Under the pieces are notes generated by a model. The model saw nothing but the letters and a program-made list of their open reading frames with translations. It did not search any database and was not told the origin of the DNA. The translations under genes and the position numbers were made by a program. 64,000 bases of DNA from Novosphingobium sp. (GTDB lineage: Bacteria; Pseudomonadota; Alphaproteobacteria; Sphingomonadales; Sphingomonadaceae). Each line of letters starts with the position of its first letter. The first letter of the stretch is position 1. This document shows, piece by piece, positions 19,389 to 29,203 of this stretch. The DNA lies in assembly GCF_020852455.1 (NCBI RefSeq), contig NZ_JADZAT010000007.1:62001-126000 (forward strand), read 5' to 3'.

Positions 19389-19421
19389 GTCCCGGTTGTC
19401 CAGAATTGGGACTACCGGGAC
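19389..19421. promoter_or_regulatory. 33-bp inverted repeat, candidate regulator operator
   Basis: Two 13-nt arms, GTCCCGGTTGTCC at 19389-19401 and GGACTACCGGGAC at 19409-19421, are complementary at 12 of 13 positions around a 7-nt centre. No T-run follows, so it is not an intrinsic terminator. It lies between the divergent lysS and luxR genes, 60 nt before the luxR ATG. A similar GTCCCG...GGGACTA arrangement recurs at 20257-20276 before the next gene. It is probably the binding site of the LuxR protein or of the winged-helix protein; the assignment to either is inference. Confidence 0.55.
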
Positions 19422-19480
19422 ACTTCGCCCTTTGTAGAATCGCCGCAGGCGTGCCAGCACGCGCTCCGTTTCGTACCAAA

Positions 19481-20242
19481 ATGAGAATGCCCCCTGTGCC
19501 GCTGGATCTGATAGCCGAGCTTGCCAAAGCCTCCGACGTTCCCACGATCAGGCGGCTGGCGATCGACTTCGGCACGGCCCAGGGGTTCGGCGGCTTCTTC
19601 GTGGTCACGCCGGTGGCGCGCGACAGCCGCCAGGGCCGGATCGTCTATAGCGAAGGGTTCGACCGGCGCTGGGAAAAGGCCTATCGCCGCTGCCTGCACC
19701 GCATCGATCCCCTGCCCGAGATCGCATTGGTCCGGTCCGCACCGTTTCGCTGGAGCCAGGCCGGCAAGCTGCGCAAGCTCAGCCCGGCCGAGCAGCGCTA
19801 TATGGCAATCCTCACGCGGCTGGGCATGGGCGACGGGCTGGCATTCCCGGTGGTGGGCGCCGGATCGCGGTTCGGGCTGATCGGCTTTGGACTGCACCCT
19901 GATCTTGACGCCGTGCCAGAGCAGACCGTTCTAAAGATGCAGCTGATCCTGCAATCCGCCTACCTCAACTACAGCCGGGTGGTGGCCAGCGCATTTGCCC
20001 CCGACGATCAGCTTTCCGCGCGCGAAATGGATGTGCTGTTCTGGTTGACCCAAGGCAAGAGCAACAGTGCGATCGCCACTATTCTTTCAATTTCCCCCGC
20101 AACTGTCGATACTTACATAAGGCGCGTGTTTCGCAAGCTGGGCGTGGCCGATCGGGTTGGCGCGGCGATGGCCGGAGTCCAGCACGGTTACGTAATCGCC
20201 GGCGACTATCCGCGGACCGCCGCGCCCGATCCGAAAAGCTGA
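19481..20242 (+). CDS. LuxR-family regulator (LuxR solo)
   Basis: A 253-residue transcription factor with an N-terminal autoinducer-binding domain and a C-terminal LuxR helix-turn-helix at about 178-232 (LSAREMDVLFWLTQGKSNSAIA ... VDTYIRRVFRKLGVADR). The positions that shape the acyl-homoserine-lactone pocket are recognisable: W64 and Y68 (WEKAY), D76-P77, W91 and the glycines at 117-119. No LuxI-type synthase is encoded in the window, so it is a solo that may sense external or distant signals. I start at ATG 19481; an ATG at 19487 is equally possible. The dyad upstream suggests autoregulation. Confidence 0.88.
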   Translation: MRMPPVPLDLIAELAKASDVPTIRRLAIDFGTAQGFGGFFVVTPVARDSRQGRIVYSEGFDRRWEKAYRRCLHRIDPLPEIALVRSAPFRWSQAGKLRKLSPAEQRYMAILTRLGMGDGLAFPVVGAGSRFGLIGFGLHPDLDAVPEQTVLKMQLILQSAYLNYSRVVASAFAPDDQLSAREMDVLFWLTQGKSNSAIATILSISPATVDTYIRRVFRKLGVADRVGAAMAGVQHGYVIAGDYPRTAAPDPKS

Positions 20243-20256
20243 TCGCGGCCTGACCT

Positions 20257-20276
20257 GTCCCGCAACCACGGGACTA
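20257..20276. promoter_or_regulatory. inverted repeat before the winged-helix gene
   Basis: GTCCCG at 20257-20262 and CGGGAC at 20269-20274 form a perfect 18-bp dyad with a 6-nt spacer. The trailing GGGACTAGCCGGGA closely matches GGGACTACCGGGA in the dyad upstream of luxR. It follows the luxR stop by 14 nt, but no T-run follows it, so an operator for the gene starting at 20424 is more likely than a terminator. A second short palindrome, GGGAGTCACTCCC, lies at 20280-20292. Confidence 0.5.
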
Positions 20277-20423
20277 GCCGGGAGTCACTCCCCCTCATAG
20301 CTTCCCGTCCAACCTGGAACGATACCGGGCGAGAGGGTTGCAAGGCTTCGACCAGTCCGACTGGCCCGATTGCCCGTGCTCCTTTTTGCGGCGGCGAGCG
20401 GACCAGTGGGGGAGAAGACAAGC

Positions 20424-20792
20424 GTGAATGACCAGCCATCGGAGCCGGCAAGTGCCGATTATCGCCGCCTCGCCGCCGAAATGCTCGCGCGGCGCCGGCT
20501 GCGCGGTCAGTTCTTCGAACGCCAGTCGTTCAGCGAACAGCGCTGGGATCTGATGCTGGCGCTGTTCACGAACCCGGCCAGCAACAGCAGCGTCGAACAG
20601 GTCAGCATTGCACTGGGGATGACCGCTGCCACCACGCTGGCGCTGGCCCGGATCCTGGCCGGGTTCGAACTGGTCGGCATGGGCGATTCCGATGGCGGGT
20701 GGAGCGACATTCCGCTGCGCCTGACCGACAATGGCCGAGAGCGCATGCAGGCCTATTTCGCCGAACTGCTGGCCCAGGGTATGCTGGCCTGA
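20424..20792 (+). CDS. winged-helix (MarR-like) small protein
   Basis: A 122-residue protein. The region at about 30-100 reads as a winged helix: RWDLMLALFTNPASNSSVEQVSIALGMTAATTLALARILAGFELVGMGDS, with a wing containing IPLRLTDNGRERMQAYF. It resembles the HTH of MarR-type regulators but lacks their long dimerisation helices, so it may act as a small co-regulator. The GTG start at 20424 is preceded by GGGGGAGAAG. It follows luxR on the same strand, with a candidate operator between them, and precedes gltX by 53 nt. Confidence 0.6.
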   Translation: MNDQPSEPASADYRRLAAEMLARRRLRGQFFERQSFSEQRWDLMLALFTNPASNSSVEQVSIALGMTAATTLALARILAGFELVGMGDSDGGWSDIPLRLTDNGRERMQAYFAELLAQGMLA

Positions 20793-20845
20793 ACGCCGCG
20801 TCTGGGCCGGTTGCCAAGGTGCGCCGCGCTGCCTAAGGGGCGCGG

Positions 20846-22492
20846 ATGGATAGTGCAGTCTTTACCCCCGAAGCGGCTTACACGCTTGACCAGCTTGAAG
20901 CGAAATTCCCGCCGCGCGATCTGCCCGCAGGCGCCTGCGTTACCCGCTTCGGCCCCAGCCCAACCGGCTTCATGCATATCGGCGGGCTTTACACCTCGCT
21001 GGTCTCGCGCCGGCTGGCGCACCAGAGCGGCGGCAAGTTCTTCCTGCGGATCGAAGACACCGACAAGAAGCGCGAGGTTGAAGGCACGGTTGACCTGATC
21101 CTGGCCAGCCTGGCGACCTATGGCCTGTCCCCTGACGAGGGCGAGATTGCCGACGGGCAGGAAGTGGGCGCCTATGGCCCCTACCGCCAGAGCGAACGCA
21201 AGCCGATCTACCAGAGCTGCGTGCGCTGGCTGCTTGACCAGGGCCACGCTTACCCCTGCTTCGCCACTGCCGATGAACTGCAGGCGCTGCGCGATGAGCA
21301 GACCAAGCGCAAGGTGCCGCCGGGCTATTACGGCGCCTGGGCGATCTGGCGTGACAAGAGCGCGGACGATGTCGCCGCAGCGCTGGCCCAGGGCCTGCCC
21401 TTCGTGATCCGCCTGCGCGCCACCGGCGGGCGTGACGAACGGGTCACCCTGCCCGATACGATCCGGGGCGATCTGGAATTCCCGGCCAACCAGACCGATG
21501 TCGTGCTGCTGAAGGCCGATGGCATGCCGACCTATCACCTCGCGCACGTGGTCGATGACCATTTCATGCGCACCACCGATGTGATCCGCGGCAACGAATG
21601 GCTGGCCAGCTATCCGATGCACGCACAGATGTTCGCATTGTTCGGCTGGGCGCCGCCGCGCTTTGCCCACATCAGCCCGATCGAGAAGCAGGACGGCGGA
21701 TCGCGCCGCAAGCTTTCCAAGCGCCACGATCCCGAAGCTTCGGTCGGCTGGTACATGGAGGCCGGCTATCCGCTGGGCGCGGTGACCGAATACCTGCTCA
21801 ACCTGATCGACGGCCGGTTCGAGGACTGGCGCGCCGCCAATCCGGACCTCCCCAACACCGAATTCCAGATCGAGCTTGAACGGATGAGCCGATCGGGCGC
21901 GCTGTTCGATCTGGTCAAGCTGGACAGCGTCTCACGCGAAGTGGTCGGCACGATGAGCGCCAGGGCGATCTACGACGCCGCGCTGGTCTGGGCGAGCGGC
22001 CACGATCCTGAGTTCGCGGTGCGCTTTGCCGCCGACGCTGACTACAGCCAGCGGATCATCGATATCGAGCGCCATGGCGAACGTCCGCGCAAGGACATCG
22101 TCCGCTGGGATCAGCTGCCCGCCGACATCGGCTATTTCTTTGACGATCGTTATGCCGAGCTGCTGGGTGAGGCGAAGGAGACCTTTGCCGCCCTTCAACC
22201 GGCTCCGGCCGAAGGACTGCTGGCGGCGGTGGCCGAAGGCTATGATCCCGCGCTCGAGCGTGACCAGTGGCTGGAATGGCTGCGCGATCTGGGCCTGACG
22301 TTCGGCTATGCCCCCAACGCCAAGACCTTCAAGCAGGCGCCAGACCAGTATCGCGGCCACTTTGGCGATCTGGCCAGCGTCCTGCGCGTCGCACTCGCCG
22401 CCCGGCGCAACACGCCCGACCTGCACGAGATGATGCAGGTGCTCGGCAAGGAGCGGGTGGTGACGCGGCTTACTGCAGCGATCGGCTGGTAA
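20846..22492 (+). CDS. gltX: atypical glutamyl-tRNA synthetase
   Basis: A 548-residue class I glutamate-tRNA ligase-family enzyme. The ATP site motif is RFGPSPTGFMHIG at 34-46 and the KMSKS-like motif is KLSKR at 289-293, followed by HDPEASVGWYMEAG. The N-terminus has a lead-in of about 30 residues. The C-terminal half (about 330-548) is not obviously similar to the standard proteobacterial anticodon domain and looks like the longer GluRS form seen in clostridia. It should glutamylate tRNA-Glu, possibly also tRNA-Gln if an amidotransferase pathway exists; this cannot be decided here. It ends 1 nt before the convergent RTX gene. Confidence 0.85.
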   Translation: MDSAVFTPEAAYTLDQLEAKFPPRDLPAGACVTRFGPSPTGFMHIGGLYTSLVSRRLAHQSGGKFFLRIEDTDKKREVEGTVDLILASLATYGLSPDEGEIADGQEVGAYGPYRQSERKPIYQSCVRWLLDQGHAYPCFATADELQALRDEQTKRKVPPGYYGAWAIWRDKSADDVAAALAQGLPFVIRLRATGGRDERVTLPDTIRGDLEFPANQTDVVLLKADGMPTYHLAHVVDDHFMRTTDVIRGNEWLASYPMHAQMFALFGWAPPRFAHISPIEKQDGGSRRKLSKRHDPEASVGWYMEAGYPLGAVTEYLLNLIDGRFEDWRAANPDLPNTEFQIELERMSRSGALFDLVKLDSVSREVVGTMSARAIYDAALVWASGHDPEFAVRFAADADYSQRIIDIERHGERPRKDIVRWDQLPADIGYFFDDRYAELLGEAKETFAALQPAPAEGLLAAVAEGYDPALERDQWLEWLRDLGLTFGYAPNAKTFKQAPDQYRGHFGDLASVLRVALAARRNTPDLHEMMQVLGKERVVTRLTAAIGW

Positions 22493-22493
22493 A

Positions 22494-25475
22494 TCAGCCG
22501 AAGATGAAATCGCCTGCGTGGAGCTGGTCGGCGGTAACGCCGGACAGCACCACCAGCCGGCCATTGCCCAGATCGATCGCTGTGCTGCCGCCATATTCAT
22601 GCAGCGAATTGAGCACGTCCTGCCAGGAATAGCCCAGATCGCGGATATCGATCCGGTCTTCGCCCGGGGTGAAATCACCGATCAGGTCGGCGCCCGATCC
22701 CCAGCTGAACACAAACGTGTCCGCCCCGCTCTCACCGAACAGCACATCGTTGCCGGCACCGCCGATGATCCGGTCATTCCCTGCACCGCCGAGCAACCAA
22801 TTGGCTGAGCCTGAGCCGGTCAGAACATTGTCGAGTTCATTGCCGACGCCAAACGCGGTATTGCCTTCAAGCACCAGGTTTTCGACGTTGGCGTAAAGGT
22901 AAACCCCGGCATTCGGCACGGTAACATTGGCATAAACCGTATCGGTGCCGCCGCCCGCAGCCTCAAAGGTCAGATCGGCGCCGGTATCGACACGGTAAAT
23001 GTCATCACCGCCCCCGCCGTCCATCAGGTCATAGTCCGGATCGGCCTGACCGGAGATGCCGTTCAGCAGGTCATTCCCGGCTCCCGCGACCAGGATGTCG
23101 GTATGAAAGCTGGTCCCGCCGAACAGCGTATCATTGCCGTCCTCGCCATAGAGCGCATCAGCGTCCTCGCCCCCGTCGAGCAGATCGTCACCAGTGCCGC
23201 CCACCAGATAGTCGATGCCCGCCATGCCATAGAGCCTGTCGTTGCCTTCCTGCCCGAACAAGGAATCGCCCAGGTCTTCAGCTTGCGGCATCCATTCGAA
23301 CCCACCATTGATCAGGTCGTTACCGGCCCCGCCGATCAGCAGGTTTGCGCCAAGGTTGCCGCCGATCTCGTTGTCGAGCTCGTTTCCAACGGCGAAACCG
23401 TCGCCGGCCTCTGCATAGAGATAGAGGTTTTCGATATTGGCGAAGAGGTAAAGACTGGCCGTGGATCCGACCCAATCGATTCCCTCTCCCGGATTTTCAA
23501 AGATCAGGTCCAGACCGTCGGTTTCGAAATTTTCATCGCCGGCCCCGCCCACCAGCCAGTCTGCACCAGCACCGCCATTCAGACTGTCATTACCTTCATC
23601 ACCGTACAGCCGGTCGTCGCCGTCCCGCCCGTAAATGGAATCCCCGCCAAGACCGCCATGCACCGTTTCTGCCAACGACGAGAACGAGAGCGAATCCCCT
23701 CCGCTGCCGCCAATGAACAGAATCTGTTCGAACCCTTGATAGTAAGAACCGCCGATCCACTGGCCAGCAGGGTTCGTAACCAGCAAGCTGTAGGCGGAAA
23801 CATCGGTCAGGAATTGCAGGCTGATACTGTCAAAAGTCGATGAAAGATCGACCGTCAGGATATCAAAGCCAGTCCCGCCATCGGCCGAACTGAGCGGATT
23901 GAAAAATTGCACAACGTCGTTGCCGCCGCCGGTTAGCGCGTCGAGCTCCAGGCCGCCCACAATCTGGCCGGCAACCAAATCGGTCGCAGTGTCGTTGCCG
24001 TCGCCCAGATAGATCGTCAGCGATTCCACATTGCGAACAACGCTGCCATCAGCCAGCGTCAGACCAGCAGCCGTGCTGAAGCTGCCATCGACGACGAACG
24101 ACTGGGTGTTGAAGAACCGGTGCAGGATCACCCGGTCATGGCCGCTCCCACCGTCAATCAGATCAACCCCCTGTCCGGATCGGATCAGGTCATCGCCGCC
24201 GCCCGCATGGATCTCGTCGTCAATCTCATAAAGCGCTGCCGCAACCGGATCGATCAAGGTTTGATCACCCTGGTAGGTGTCAATGATATCAATGCCTTCG
24301 CTGCCATAGATGATCAGCCGCTCAAAGCCCGCGGCCCAGCCTTCGGTCAGCAGCGAATAGCTTCGGGTTTCATCAAGTTCGCGGAAGTGGATTGAGTAGC
24401 CGCCTTCATCGCCGACGCCCGGTGAAACCACATCGCCGGTGCGCGCCGTCAGGTTGGAAAGGCGCAGCACGTGATCGGCATTGCGAAAATCGATGATCAG
24501 CGTGTCCGTCCCCGTCCCGCCATGCAGCACCGTGTTGGTGCTGAACACCGTGACCGCATCATCCCCGCCAGCCAGATCCAGTTCGACTGTCAGGCTGGTC
24601 GGCAGCGCGCCCAGCCCTACGGTGTCATTGCCGCTGCCGGTCGAGAAGTTGACCCGTTCAACCCCGTAGAGCCGAGTGCCATCAAACAGTTCGACGCCAT
24701 CGGTGATCGCATGGCCAAAGGCGGCGATGGTCTGGGGGCCGGGTGCGTCGAGCCGGTCATAGATCACCGTGTCAGATCCCATACCACCCTGGACGCTGGA
24801 GGTGCCGCTGGCTGAAATCACGACCAGGTCGTTGCGTTCAGTGGTCACCAGATCGCGGGATGTTCCTGTGGCAAGCACGACCTGGCCCGATGAACCGGCG
24901 CCCGATCCTGCCAGCATCAGATCCTGGCCTTCACTGTTGCCGATGAAGCGCACATCATAGTCGCCATAGCTGACATCGGGCGGCGTCGTTTCGACCGTCT
25001 GTGCAACGAGCAATTGCAGCCAGGCCCGACCGGCGTCGCTGAGCAGCACCTGCGGGATGATGCTTGAGGAAAACCGGCTGAGGATCAGATCCACTACCGG
25101 CCCGGTAAACTGTCCGATCAGCGCGTCAAAGATCGCATCCTGGAGCACTTCGCTGCCCACCGCGACCGCCCCGCGCAGCATATTGCTGTAACGGATCGTG
25201 TTGATCTGGTTGTAATCGAAGGTCGGGGCATTGGGATCGGTAATCGCGTCAGTCAGTTCGCGGATCGCGGTCGATACGAAGATCGAACGGTTGAAGCCGA
25301 CCGAGCCGAAAAAGCTCTCGCCCCAGGAAATGTTCCCATCCAGATTGGTGTCGCGAAAGTCACGGTCGCTGATGAAGGCCACGATATCGTCACCGTTGAA
25401 CAGCACCATGCCGATCACCTGATTGGCCGGATTGGCTCCTTCATGGATCGGAAATACCCATTGTCCCGTCGGCAT
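22494..25475 (-). CDS. large RTX calcium-binding protein
   Basis: A 993-residue acidic protein. The N-terminal about 230 residues are not repetitive but contain a complete EF-hand loop, D42-E53 (DTNLDGNISWGE). From about 300 on there are many hemolysin-type GGxGxDxhx nonapeptides, for example LIGGAGNDLINGG and LLGGAGNDRIIGGAGNDVLFG. The C-terminus (ADTFVFSWGSGADLIGDFTPGEDRIDI ... FIFG) has the form of an uncleaved type I secretion signal. There is no N-terminal leader. It is likely secreted and folds on calcium; no enzymatic domain was recognised. No HlyB/D/TolC genes are in the window. I start at ATG 25475 with GGGGG upstream. Confidence 0.85.
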   Translation of the reverse strand: MPTGQWVFPIHEGANPANQVIGMVLFNGDDIVAFISDRDFRDTNLDGNISWGESFFGSVGFNRSIFVSTAIRELTDAITDPNAPTFDYNQINTIRYSNMLRGAVAVGSEVLQDAIFDALIGQFTGPVVDLILSRFSSSIIPQVLLSDAGRAWLQLLVAQTVETTPPDVSYGDYDVRFIGNSEGQDLMLAGSGAGSSGQVVLATGTSRDLVTTERNDLVVISASGTSSVQGGMGSDTVIYDRLDAPGPQTIAAFGHAITDGVELFDGTRLYGVERVNFSTGSGNDTVGLGALPTSLTVELDLAGGDDAVTVFSTNTVLHGGTGTDTLIIDFRNADHVLRLSNLTARTGDVVSPGVGDEGGYSIHFRELDETRSYSLLTEGWAAGFERLIIYGSEGIDIIDTYQGDQTLIDPVAAALYEIDDEIHAGGGDDLIRSGQGVDLIDGGSGHDRVILHRFFNTQSFVVDGSFSTAAGLTLADGSVVRNVESLTIYLGDGNDTATDLVAGQIVGGLELDALTGGGNDVVQFFNPLSSADGGTGFDILTVDLSSTFDSISLQFLTDVSAYSLLVTNPAGQWIGGSYYQGFEQILFIGGSGGDSLSFSSLAETVHGGLGGDSIYGRDGDDRLYGDEGNDSLNGGAGADWLVGGAGDENFETDGLDLIFENPGEGIDWVGSTASLYLFANIENLYLYAEAGDGFAVGNELDNEIGGNLGANLLIGGAGNDLINGGFEWMPQAEDLGDSLFGQEGNDRLYGMAGIDYLVGGTGDDLLDGGEDADALYGEDGNDTLFGGTSFHTDILVAGAGNDLLNGISGQADPDYDLMDGGGGDDIYRVDTGADLTFEAAGGGTDTVYANVTVPNAGVYLYANVENLVLEGNTAFGVGNELDNVLTGSGSANWLLGGAGNDRIIGGAGNDVLFGESGADTFVFSWGSGADLIGDFTPGEDRIDIRDLGYSWQDVLNSLHEYGGSTAIDLGNGRLVVLSGVTADQLHAGDFIFG

Positions 25476-25597
25476 TGACACCCCCACTCACCCGCTAGAC
25501 CGATTGGCTAGCAGTCCGGCAGACTGCGCTCAAGAATAGAGAATTTGCACGCAGCGGGTCTGCTGTGCCAAATCGGGGTCATGCAGGGAGAGACAAG

Positions 25598-27301
25598 ATG
25601 GGCGCATCGAAAAGCAGGCTGGCACTAACCACAACCGCATTGCTCGCGCTGGCAACATCGGGCCAGGCCGGAAAGCCGCTTGCCCCAGCCAGCCTGTGGT
25701 TTGACGGCACGATCATCACCATGGATGGCCCCGCCCCGCGCACGGTGCAGGCGGTGGTGGCGCGTGATGGCCGGATCGTCTTTGCCGGGCCGCTGGCAAG
25801 AGCCCGCAAGATTGCCGGGGCAAGGCCCGAACTGCACGACCTTGATGGCGCGACCATGCTGCCGGGATTCGTCGATGCGCATTCGCACTTCGCCATGGCG
25901 ATGCAGGTGGCCGGCGGGATTGATCTGGCCGATCCGGCGCTGGCACCGAAGGACGCGGCTTCGCTGGCCGAAGTGCTCAAGACACAAGTGGCGGCGCGGG
26001 GCATTCCGCCAGGCAGCTGGGTGGTCGCCTGGAACTATTCCGAGCAGGGACTGCCCGGAAAGCAGCACATCACCCGCAACGATCTGGATGCGGCCCTGCC
26101 CGGCTACAAGGTGGTACTGGTCCACTTTACCGGTCATGGCCTGGTCGCCAACAGCGCGGCGCTCGACCTTGCTGGGATTACCGACAGCACTCAGGCTCCG
26201 TCCGGCGGGGTGATCATGCGCGATGCGGCAGGGCGGCCGAACGGCGTACTGTTCGAAAATGCGATGATGCCCCTGGCGATGAAGATTCCCCAGCCGACCG
26301 CCGCACAGAAGCTGGCGATGCTGGACATGGCTCAGAAATACTACGCCAGCGAAGGCTATACCCATGTCCAGGAAGGCGCGACGCAGCTGCCCGACATCGC
26401 GTTCCTGACCAGCGACGCGGCCAAGGCAAGGCTCAAGCTTGATCTTGCGATCCTGCCGTTCGCTTCGACCTTGCCCGAACTGCTCAAGCGCACCGATCTG
26501 AATTTCGGAGCCTGGTCGGGACACGTGAAGCTGCAGGGGATCAAGTTCGTGCTGGATGGCTCGCCCCAGGCGCGCACAGCTTTCTTCACCCGCGACTATG
26601 CCAACGGTTCGCCGCAGGGTGCGCATCCATGGCACGGTGAATCGAACATGACCCAGGACCAGTTCGACACCGCCGCCAAGCAGGCATACGACCGCGGCTG
26701 GCAGCTGTTCGTCCACGCCAACGGCGATGCGGCAATCGACATGGCGATCAAGGGCTTCGACAAGCTGGGGATCAAGGCCGCCGACAATCGCCGGCCGGTG
26801 GTGATCCATTCACAGTTCATGCGCCCCGATCATTTGCAGGCCTATCGCCGGATCGGGGTGGGTCCATCCTATTTCTCGAACCATACCTACCTGTTCGCCG
26901 ATATCCATCGCACCAATTTCCCCGCAAGTGTGGTTGATTTCATCAGCCCGTTGAAAAGCTCGATGCGCCAGGGCCTGCACGCCTCCAACCATTCGGACTA
27001 TCCGGTGACCCGGCTCGATTCGATGCAGCAGCTGTGGAGCTCGATGGCGCGGACCTCGCTGACCGGCGTGGTTTCGGGTCCGACCGAGCGGCTGACCGCC
27101 TATGAAGGCCTGCAGATGCTGACCACCGGTCCGGCCTGGCAGGTGTTCGAGGAAGGCCGCAAGGGCCGGATCAGGGCCGGCCTGCTGGCGGACTTCGTAG
27201 TGCTCGACAAGAACCCGCTGACCACCCCGCTGGACCAGATCCGCAGCATCAAGGTCAAGATGACGGTGAAGGAAGGCAAGGTGGTGTGGGTGCGGGGATA
27301 G
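25598..27301 (+). CDS. exported amidohydrolase (YtcJ-type)
   Basis: A 567-residue amidohydrolase-3 family enzyme. A signal peptide precedes the catalytic domain (SRLALTTTALLALATSGQA). The metal site begins with GFVDAHSHF near 88-96. LVHFTGHGLVANSAALDLAGI near 175-195, QLFVHANGDAAI near 370-381 and VVIHSQFMRPD near 404-414 carry the remaining metal or substrate histidines and aspartates. It probably hydrolyses an amide or cyclic C-N bond in the periplasm. The ATG at 25598 follows GGGAGAG. Its TAG stop coincides with the left end of the palindromic element at 27299. Confidence 0.87.
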   Translation: MGASKSRLALTTTALLALATSGQAGKPLAPASLWFDGTIITMDGPAPRTVQAVVARDGRIVFAGPLARARKIAGARPELHDLDGATMLPGFVDAHSHFAMAMQVAGGIDLADPALAPKDAASLAEVLKTQVAARGIPPGSWVVAWNYSEQGLPGKQHITRNDLDAALPGYKVVLVHFTGHGLVANSAALDLAGITDSTQAPSGGVIMRDAAGRPNGVLFENAMMPLAMKIPQPTAAQKLAMLDMAQKYYASEGYTHVQEGATQLPDIAFLTSDAAKARLKLDLAILPFASTLPELLKRTDLNFGAWSGHVKLQGIKFVLDGSPQARTAFFTRDYANGSPQGAHPWHGESNMTQDQFDTAAKQAYDRGWQLFVHANGDAAIDMAIKGFDKLGIKAADNRRPVVIHSQFMRPDHLQAYRRIGVGPSYFSNHTYLFADIHRTNFPASVVDFISPLKSSMRQGLHASNHSDYPVTRLDSMQQLWSSMARTSLTGVVSGPTERLTAYEGLQMLTTGPAWQVFEEGRKGRIRAGLLADFVVLDKNPLTTPLDQIRSIKVKMTVKEGKVVWVRG

Positions 27302-27565
27302 AGCCTGTCCTGATTGGGTGGAGGCATCGTCATCGCATCAGGAAGGCCGCTGGATAGGAGCGGCGTGCGGCAGGGGCTGGTTGCCCCTGCAAGCGACGCG
27401 ACGCCGCCAGCGGCCTTCCTGATGCGACCCCGCAGGGGCGGGCCGAATTTGGCCCAGCGCCGCGTTGCTCGTCGGTCACTATGCAACAGCATGGCTCCCT
27501 TCTCGCGCCTCACGCTGAGCCAAATTCGGCTCCGTGCCGACGCCTCCACCCAATCAGGACAGGCT

Positions 27566-27568
<3 letters not shown>
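27299..27568. mobile_element. 270-bp MITE-like palindromic element
   Basis: The ends are perfect 27-bp inverted repeats (27299-27325 and 27542-27568) that begin TAGAGCCTGTCCTG. Inside are a 21-bp inverted repeat (27333-27353 with 27407-27427) that encloses further complementary arms (27370-27376 with 27384-27390), and a 12-bp inverted repeat (27442-27453 with 27519-27530). No protein-coding frame is convincing. TA dinucleotides flank the GAGCC ends. Terminal repeats, TA flanks and lack of coding capacity fit a miniature inverted-repeat transposable element, perhaps mobilised by an IS5-family (IS427/IS1031-like) transposase; that parentage is inference. It lies between two convergent genes and could also terminate them. 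Confidence 0.7.
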
Positions 27569-29129
<1,561 letters not shown>

Positions 29130-29203
29130 TTACCCACGCTGGCCTGCTGTTCCGGCTGGGTCAATGGCTTGCCACTTGTTCCATTTCCGTTCTAACTGCG
29201 CCG

